From Planctomycetaceae bacterium (GTDB taxonomy: Bacteria; Planctomycetota; Planctomycetia; Pirellulales; Pirellulaceae), in contig PBOG01000054.1 in assembly GCA_002724245.1 (NCBI GenBank), positions 1 to 46,320 of the forward strand: a stretch of 46,320 nucleotides of DNA, in the 5' to 3' direction. The notes under the pieces are model-generated. The model saw nothing but the letters and a program-made list of their open reading frames with translations, did not search any database and was not told the origin of the DNA. The translations under genes were made by a program, and so were the position numbers. Numbering within the stretch: the first letter of the stretch is position 1; every line of letters begins with the position of its first letter. Below are positions 40,929-46,320 of the stretch, piece by piece.

Positions 40929-42706
40929 GAATCAGACACCGATTGAGGTGGTCGTTTCTCCATTATAAGCCAGTATTGGCCAACGCCCAGATCGCAGGTC
41001 TGGACATATCCGGAAGGCCAGAAAATTTTCACTTTGACGGGCCCGTCATGCTTCCCCAGTCCGCACAGTAGTCGGGGGTCATTTGTGGAGAGATAGCTTC
41101 CACCGGTGACAATTGGAAACACGAGCGAGGTGTGCGGTAACTGGACCACGATACGGCCCCCAACCGCGGGAAGCCGGTTGGCCGTTTGGAGTTCAATCCC
41201 GACGAAGTGATTGGTGGCAGCTGTGTCATTACGCAGTAAGGCTACGGGTTGCTGCAGGTGGCTGATGAGCAGGTCCACATCCCCATCGTTGTCAAAATCG
41301 GCTGCCGCCATCCCCCGCCCCAACCAATCTCGAGAGAAATAGGGTCCTGCATCGGCGGAGACATCTTCAAAGTGCCCCCCTCTGTTTTTCAGGAGTTGAG
41401 GTCGCATGGCATACGGAGGACAATTGGGTCCTAGGACGTGCCCATTGGCAACGGCCAGGTCCTGCCAACTGTCGCGGTCGTAGTCTAAGGCAACGGTCCC
41501 GAATCCCAGTCGCTGCCAGCTTGGCTCAACGATGCCCGACTGCTGGCTGACGTCTGAGAAGCGGAGCTTGGGTTGCCCCGCATAGAGCGTGTTTTTTTGT
41601 TCAAAGAAATGGGTCAGGAACAGGTCCAGATGGGTGTCATGGTTGTAATCCAAGCAGACGATGCCCATGCTCGCTTCGGTGAACCCGTCTCCGCTCAACG
41701 CGCAGCCCGTTTCGCGTGCCCGATTCCGATAGCGGAGCCGTTGGCCATCGTCAGCGTGCTCAGAAGCGGTGGTTGTGTATAAAAAATTAGCCGATTCGTC
41801 GTTGGCCACGTAGATTTCCGGGCGGAGATCGTTGTCCAGATCCATCCCGGCGACTCCCAAGCCTTTCGGGTGTATTCCTGTGATTCCAAGTCGACTTGCC
41901 GCTTCCTGGAAAGTGCCGTTGCCTTGATTGAGGTACACCTGATCGGCCAGACCGCGGTACTTGCCGGGGCCGCAGTAGCCCACATAGCCGTCTCGTTCAC
42001 AGACTTGTGAATTGGCAAAATCCCAATCCAAGTAGTTTGTGACATAGAGATCGAGATCTTCATCGTGATCGACGTCGATCCAGATGCAGCTGAAGCTCCA
42101 GAATCGATCGTTGATGCGGGTCCGCTGCGTGATGTCTTCGTAGGTGCCGTCCCCATTGTTGTGCAGTAGCGTGTTACGTCCAAAATTGCTGATGTACAAG
42201 TCCGGAAACCCGTCCACGTCATAGTCACCGACTGCGCAGCCATGTCCGAACTGACGGTCGCCCGTCGAGGAGGCAAATGTGGCATCTTCAAAGCGTCCCT
42301 GCCCCAGATTCCGGTAGAGTCTGTTTTGGTGCCGGTTGGTGGGGGCGTAGGGGTCTTCTTCCAGACGACAACCATTGACCAGATAGAGATCGAGCTTTCC
42401 GTCCTGGTCGTAGTCGACCCAGCCGGCTCCACCTCCCATCACCTCAGGGAGGTAAAAGCGATCCGGGACTGCATCGTTGAAGTAGGTGAAGTCAATTCCA
42501 GACGCAGTCGCGACGTTGGTGAAGACGGGTGGGATGGACGGAGCAGAGGCACTGGCTGTGTGTTGATCAGGCCCGGAACTGGTTTTCGACTCAGGGATTT
42601 CAGCGAGTTGGCCATTCCGGCTAGCGAGGAACCAGTACAGCATGATTGCCGTGAACACAGTCACCACGGCTGTGAAGACTCGGCGAACTTGTCTTGCCAG
42701 ACGCAC
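40925..42706 (-). CDS. FG-GAP/VCBS propeller-ASPIC/UnbV protein (tandem copy 2)
   Basis: This 593-residue protein differs from copies 1 and 3 by having a plain membrane anchor (F-T-A-V-V-T-V-F-T-A-I-M-L-Y-W-F) instead of a lipobox. The propeller starts F-T-N-V-A-T-A-S-G-I-D-F-T-Y and has the loops D-Y-D-Q-D-G-K-L-D-L-Y and D-Y-D-V-D-G-F-P-D-L-Y. The Cys pair lies at about 235 and 243 (V-C-E-R and Y-C-G-P-G-K-Y). The ASPIC domain has G-G-R-I-V-V and G-G-S-Y-L-S. It is separated from copy 1 by 60 bases and coupled to copy 3 by an ATGA overlap. The function is unknown. Confidence 0.88.
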   Translation of the reverse strand: MRLARQVRRVFTAVVTVFTAIMLYWFLASRNGQLAEIPESKTSSGPDQHTASASAPSIPPVFTNVATASGIDFTYFNDAVPDRFYLPEVMGGGAGWVDYDQDGKLDLYLVNGCRLEEDPYAPTNRHQNRLYRNLGQGRFEDATFASSTGDRQFGHGCAVGDYDVDGFPDLYISNFGRNTLLHNNGDGTYEDITQRTRINDRFWSFSCIWIDVDHDEDLDLYVTNYLDWDFANSQVCERDGYVGYCGPGKYRGLADQVYLNQGNGTFQEAASRLGITGIHPKGLGVAGMDLDNDLRPEIYVANDESANFLYTTTASEHADDGQRLRYRNRARETGCALSGDGFTEASMGIVCLDYNHDTHLDLFLTHFFEQKNTLYAGQPKLRFSDVSQQSGIVEPSWQRLGFGTVALDYDRDSWQDLAVANGHVLGPNCPPYAMRPQLLKNRGGHFEDVSADAGPYFSRDWLGRGMAAADFDNDGDVDLLISHLQQPVALLRNDTAATNHFVGIELQTANRLPAVGGRIVVQLPHTSLVFPIVTGGSYLSTNDPRLLCGLGKHDGPVKVKIFWPSGYVQTCDLGVGQYWLIMEKRPPQSVSDS

Positions 42707-42766
42707 AGTGAGTTCCGCGCTAAAGAAGATGCTATGTGAACCTGCCTGGTGACATCGCGAGGATCA

Positions 42767-44560
42767 TTATTGTGCTGCAGTGGTGCGTACGGCTGGCTGA
42801 CCCTCACGAACCAGCCAATAGCAGTTAGGCTCCAGGTCGACCAGTTTGTCGACGCGTCCGGAGGGCCAGTGAATTTCCACCGTGACGTCGGAGGCTTTGT
42901 TGTCTAGGCCAAATAGCAACCGCTGATCCGAGGAAGACAGATAGCTGCCCCCGGCCATCACAGGGAGCATTTGCTGCTTGCCGGCGTGGTGGACGATCAC
43001 GCGACCACCGATGGGGGGAATACGGTTGGCAGTTGCCAATTCCAGTCCCAGGAAGGCTCGTCCGGTTTCCGTGCGATTTTCCAGGAGACCGAATGGATCT
43101 TTTAGATGGCTGATCGCCAGATCGAGGTCACCGTCATTGTCGAAATCCCCTCCCGCGGCCGCTCGGCCCAGCAGACGCCTCTCGAAATACGGTCCGCATG
43201 CCGAGGAAACGTCAACGAAATTTCCGGCACCTTCATTCTGCAATAACTGTGGGCGCATCCAGGAAATTTCGTGTTGCGAGCCAAGTACATGGCCATTGGT
43301 CATGAACAGATCGAGTGCGCCGTCGCGGTCGTAGTCGAACGCAATCGTGCCAAATCCCAGAGTATCGTAAGTATGCCGTGCGATCTTGGTGCGCCGACTG
43401 GCGTCAAGGAACTGCAGGCCATTGCCCTGGTTCTGGTAGAGTGTCCCTTTTTGTTGGTGAAAGTGGGTCAGGTAAATGTCATTGAACCCATTGCGATCGA
43501 AGTCTCCGCAGGCAATCCCCATGCTGGCTTCTTCAAGGCCACGTTCACTGACGGCACATCCGGCAACGGAGGCCAGGTTCAGGAACAGGTGGTCATTGTC
43601 TGATTCGATGAGTTTGGCGATGGGTGGGCGGCTTTGCGTGAAGAGGAAATTTGCGCACATATCGTTGGCGACATAAATCTCTGGCTTGGCATCATTGTCA
43701 AGATCGAGTGCGACAACTCCCAACGCTTTGCCTTTAGGTGCAGACAGGCCCAGCGTTTGCGCGGCATCGACGAAAGTGCCATCACCTTGGTTCAGGAAGA
43801 AGCGGTCTGGCTGCGCGTTGTAGTCGCGTGGGCCGCAATAACCGAAGGACTTGTCATACAGGCATAATTCGTGCTGTGCCGGATCCCAATCCGTGTAGTT
43901 GGCGACATACAAGTCGAGCAGCCCGTCCGCATTGGCGTCGACCCATAGCGTGCTCGTTCCCCACAGTGGATCTGCGACTCCCGCATGATTTTCCACGTGT
44001 TCAAAGGTGCCGTCTCCGTTATTTCGCAGGAGAGCATTTTCACCATAGTTCGATACGTACAGGTCGTAAAAGCCGTCGGCATCAAAGTCACCGACCGCGA
44101 CACCATGTCCAAAGCGGATGTCAGCGCTCGCTGCGGATTGGGTGACATCGGCGAAGTGGCCGTTCCCCAAGTTGCGGAAGAGCCGATTTTCAAATTCGCT
44201 TTGATTGGGGTCGGTTTTGACGAGTCGACAGCCGTTGACCATGTACAGATCGAGCCAGCCGTCGGAGTCAAAATCGACCCAGGCCACGCCGCCACCCTGG
44301 ATCTCGGGAATATAGAACCGGTCCGGGACTTCATCGTTGAAGTAGGTGAAGTCAATGCCCCGTGATTGGGCAATATCGACAAAGTGTGGGGGGATCGCGA
44401 GTTGGGGAGCAGCAGGCTTAACTGCCGTATCCCGGTTGGCGGGCTCAGTAGAAGGAGAAACAGCCGGCACCCCAGGGGCACCGGCTGTTTCTTCATTTCG
44501 ACTACAACCACTATGCATCAAGACCAGCATAATGGCCGCGGCGAACACCAGTTTGGTCAT
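42767..44560 (-). CDS. FG-GAP/VCBS propeller-ASPIC/UnbV lipoprotein (tandem copy 1)
   Basis: This 597-residue lipoprotein (M-L-V-L-M-H-S-G-C, lipidated Cys at 19) has the same layout as the next three genes. Its propeller begins [18 protein letters not shown] with repeated calcium loops (D-F-D-S-D-G, D-F-D-A-D-G, D-Y-D-R-D-G). The Cys pair lies at about 233 and 242 (L-C-L-Y and Y-C-G-P). The ASPIC domain has P-P-I-G-G-R-V-I-V and W-P-S-G-R-V-D-K-L. Its ATG overlaps the stop of the DUF1559 gene, so translation of the series appears to start with that pseudopilin-like protein. Binding of sugars, calcium or partner proteins at the surface is plausible from the fold only. Confidence 0.88.
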   Translation of the reverse strand: MTKLVFAAAIMLVLMHSGCSRNEETAGAPGVPAVSPSTEPANRDTAVKPAAPQLAIPPHFVDIAQSRGIDFTYFNDEVPDRFYIPEIQGGGVAWVDFDSDGWLDLYMVNGCRLVKTDPNQSEFENRLFRNLGNGHFADVTQSAASADIRFGHGVAVGDFDADGFYDLYVSNYGENALLRNNGDGTFEHVENHAGVADPLWGTSTLWVDANADGLLDLYVANYTDWDPAQHELCLYDKSFGYCGPRDYNAQPDRFFLNQGDGTFVDAAQTLGLSAPKGKALGVVALDLDNDAKPEIYVANDMCANFLFTQSRPPIAKLIESDNDHLFLNLASVAGCAVSERGLEEASMGIACGDFDRNGFNDIYLTHFHQQKGTLYQNQGNGLQFLDASRRTKIARHTYDTLGFGTIAFDYDRDGALDLFMTNGHVLGSQHEISWMRPQLLQNEGAGNFVDVSSACGPYFERRLLGRAAAGGDFDNDGDLDLAISHLKDPFGLLENRTETGRAFLGLELATANRIPPIGGRVIVHHAGKQQMLPVMAGGSYLSSSDQRLLFGLDNKASDVTVEIHWPSGRVDKLVDLEPNCYWLVREGQPAVRTTAAQ

Positions 44561-45771
44561 TGAGCACTGGAGTCCGCTGTAGTTTCGTTACCATCACGTG
44601 AACCCAGGGCCCACCACACTTGAGCGTCAACGTTTTCCTGGACGAATCCAACGGAACCGTCCGCACGGGCAACATTAACACCACCGGGGTGTTTGCTGGT
44701 TGCGCTCATCATGTTGGTGCCTTCCCAGTCATTCGTGTAAGAGTGACAGGGAGTTTCATTCGGCAGCATCGTGTGAGCATAAGCCGAGCCAGTTCCCATG
44801 AAGGACCAGGCCCAAGAGCGACCACGCATTTCTTGCCGCCAGCTCAGTTGACCGTTTCTGATGCGGACGTTGATGCAGTAAATACGATGTCGAGCGGTAT
44901 TCGAACCACTGGTCCAGGAGTGAACCATGTTCTTACCACGCGGCCAGTCGTACTGGGTGGATTCGGTTTTTTCCGCTTCCTTCCAGGTATCGACGACAAA
45001 CTCCGAGTAGGCAGCCGTGTTACTCGTACCATCGGTAATGGTCGAGAGTCGCACGGGCATACTACTACGGCACCAGCTATTGGGGTTCGGGCCGAAGAAC
45101 GCGGCGACACCATTGTGGCGTCCCCAGTCCATTCGGGCACTGGAACCACCGGCACCCGTCTTCGGGTCACCGTGCGGAGGCGAGTGAGCCGTACCGTGAT
45201 TGGTGGCGTAGGTGAACTGACCGCGACCACCGAAGTTTTCATAAGGCTGCGAGGGGCAGTTGAAAATCGGGATCTTGATCGACTGGGTACGACGGTTGGC
45301 GTTACTGTTACTCCAGTTCCATCCACCCGGATCGTACGCAGAACCTGTTCCCAGACGGTTGAATTCCTGGGTGAGGTCTCGATCGTTCAACGCCTGCGAC
45401 CAGTCCTGGTAGACGGCCGTGTTCTGGTTCCCGCCACCGGGCAGCTGCTTGAACGGATCGAAGATCGTCCGGTCATAGAACGTATCCAGTTCGAGATACG
45501 GCAACAGCGCGACTTTGTCGGCAAAACCACCGTCAAAGTTGTTCCACGGGCTCCAAGCGATCATGATCGGCAGACGCTTGTAGGTGTCGTGATAGTTGTG
45601 CGATGCCAGCACGAGTTGTTTCAAGTGGTTGTTACATTGGGCGCGCCTGGCAGCTTCACGCGCCATCTGAACCGCTGGTAAGAGTAACGCGATCAGAATA
45701 CCGATGATCGCGATGACCACTAGGAGTTCAACCAGCGTGAACCCTCTGTGGCGTCTGTGACTAGACCGCAT
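44557..45771 (-). CDS. DUF1559 pseudopilin-like protein with H-X9-DG motif
   Basis: This 404-residue protein has the type IV pilin/type II secretion N-terminus ([22 protein letters not shown]), in which the prepilin peptidase cuts before Phe. The planctomycete DUF1559 sequence follows ([16 protein letters not shown]) and the C-terminal [12 protein letters not shown] fits the H-X9-DG tag exactly. Such proteins occur in dozens to hundreds of copies in planctomycetes, probably at the cell envelope; their job is unknown. The ATG at 45771 has GGGAGG upstream and is preferred over 45807. It heads the minus-strand run and is coupled to the first propeller gene by ATGA. Confidence 0.93.
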   Translation of the reverse strand: MRSSHRRHRGFTLVELLVVIAIIGILIALLLPAVQMAREAARRAQCNNHLKQLVLASHNYHDTYKRLPIMIAWSPWNNFDGGFADKVALLPYLELDTFYDRTIFDPFKQLPGGGNQNTAVYQDWSQALNDRDLTQEFNRLGTGSAYDPGGWNWSNSNANRRTQSIKIPIFNCPSQPYENFGGRGQFTYATNHGTAHSPPHGDPKTGAGGSSARMDWGRHNGVAAFFGPNPNSWCRSSMPVRLSTITDGTSNTAAYSEFVVDTWKEAEKTESTQYDWPRGKNMVHSWTSGSNTARHRIYCINVRIRNGQLSWRQEMRGRSWAWSFMGTGSAYAHTMLPNETPCHSYTNDWEGTNMMSATSKHPGGVNVARADGSVGFVQENVDAQVWWALGSRDGNETTADSSAQ

Positions 45772-46192
45772 TGTGAAGGACCTCCCAGAACGATAAAAAA
45801 GAAACATGAAAAATAACGTGAAACTCTGATGAGAAAAACGCCCAAATTGCCGAGCGCTTTCGCTGATTCTAGCTCAACGATAAGCCGTGTCAATCGATTT
45901 ACTTTTTTTTCGGTACTGAGAAGTTTATCTCATCGACGTGGCAGGGGTGGTCTCTGAAATCAACTCCGCAGGTTTCAGTGATGCCCGTTGTGGCGACCTT
46001 GATGGAATTGGTGTAAGTAGTTGTATTTAAAGCACTTGCGACTATCGCGGCGTTCCGCAATGCCGCCTGATGCGGAGTTTTTCAGGTGAAAATGACCGCG
46101 AGGACCGTCCGAGAGTACGTTTGTGAGCCGTTTACCAGGGTAGTGCCCGGTGATTGCTTGCCCCAGTGGATGTTTTTAACGAGGAGCTGCTT
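45772..46192. other. Intergenic region between the DUF1559 gene and def
   Basis: About 420 bases between divergent genes. The part near 45780-45910 is AT-rich and holds the promoter described separately. I see no gene or strong hairpin in the remainder and could not assign a def promoter. Confidence 0.5.
45866..45893 (-). promoter_or_regulatory. Sigma-70-like promoter of the DUF1559-propeller operon
   Basis: On the minus strand a perfect TTGACA (45888-45893) is followed after 16 bases by TAGAAT (45866-45871), five of six consensus positions. The predicted leader to the ATG at 45771 is about 90 bases. Confidence 0.62.
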
Positions 46193-46320
46193 TTGCAGAT
46201 CGTGAAGTACCCCCACCCGACGTTGCGTCACAAGTCGCAGCCGGTCAGACGTGTGGACGCGGAGCTCCGCGATGCCATCCGCACGATGTTCGAGTTGATG
46301 TACGAGGCGCAGGGAATCGG
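46193..46320 (+). CDS. def: Peptide deformylase, 3' truncated by window end
   Basis: The visible 42 residues (I-V-K-Y-P-H-P-T-L-R-H-K-S, then P-V-R-R-V-D-A-E-L-R, M-F-E-L-M-Y-E-A-Q-G-I-G) are the standard N-terminus of peptide deformylase. Deformylase removes the formyl group from new proteins using a metal bound by motifs beyond the window. The likely start is TTG at 46193, with GAGGAG six bases upstream; an in-frame GTG at 46166 lacks such a site. It is transcribed away from the DUF1559 operon. Confidence 0.9.
   Translation, partial: MQIVKYPHPTLRHKSQPVRRVDAELRDAIRTMFELMYEAQGI

Noticed and set aside
44620-45681. A 353-residue plus-strand open frame
   Set aside because: It lies entirely antisense to the well-supported DUF1559 gene and has no family features.
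1-46320. CRISPR arrays, insertion sequences, prophage genes or riboswitches
   Set aside because: I saw no regularly spaced repeats, transposase or integrase sequences, terminal inverted repeats or known riboswitch cores on either strand.

Overview
The window comes from a planctomycete (phylum Planctomycetota). The markers are a PSCyt1/DUF1549/DUF1553 protein next to a DUF1501 protein, a DUF1559 pseudopilin-like protein with the H-X9-DG tail motif, a ThuA-domain protein, and six proteins of the FG-GAP/VCBS propeller plus ASPIC/UnbV type. Gene density is high, GTG and TTG starts are common, and several neighbours overlap by four bases.

Layout. 1-1560: 3' part of a sodium/solute symporter. 1609-3646 (minus): cupin-like secreted protein, VOC protein and SDR. 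3796-5010 (minus): scpB with a very long acidic tail. 5247-6974 (minus): secreted TlpA-like thioredoxin-fold protein, interrupted by an in-frame UGA at its first catalytic cysteine. 7547-7621 (minus): tRNA-Pro(GGG). 7818-8750: pyrF. 8895-16609 (plus): PSCyt/PSD1 protein, DUF1501 protein, endonuclease/exonuclease/phosphatase protein and alpha/beta hydrolase. 16686-24773 (minus): SDR, TolC-like protein, LolD/MacB-type ATPase, PhoB-type regulator, large esterase and PPK2, followed on the same strand by sixA (24770-25276). 25472-28303 (plus): uvrA-like gene. 28330-45771 (minus): ThuA protein, pyrE, two large propeller proteins each with an in-frame UGA, a small lipoprotein, a TPR protein, four tandem propeller/ASPIC proteins and the DUF1559 protein that heads the run. 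46193-end: start of def.

The main discovery is three probable selenoproteins that ordinary gene calling would split. In each, the reading frame continues unchanged through one UGA, the UGA lies two or three codons before a cysteine (U-G-P-C, U-T-C, U-S-C), family-conserved sequence continues after it, and a short hairpin of the bacterial SECIS type lies 20-31 nt downstream. One is a thioredoxin-fold protein with Sec in the CxxC motif. The other two are tandem paralogues with a U-x-C motif inside a beta-propeller/ASPIC protein, where I know of no described selenoprotein. No selA, selB, selC or selD gene is in the window, so the decoding machinery must be sought elsewhere in the genome.

The second unusual feature is the DUF1559/propeller/TPR run. 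A good sigma-70-like promoter lies before the DUF1559 gene. Four of the five junctions from there to the TPR gene are ATGA overlaps, and the fifth has a 60-base gap. This suggests a translationally coupled set of cell-surface or periplasmic proteins.
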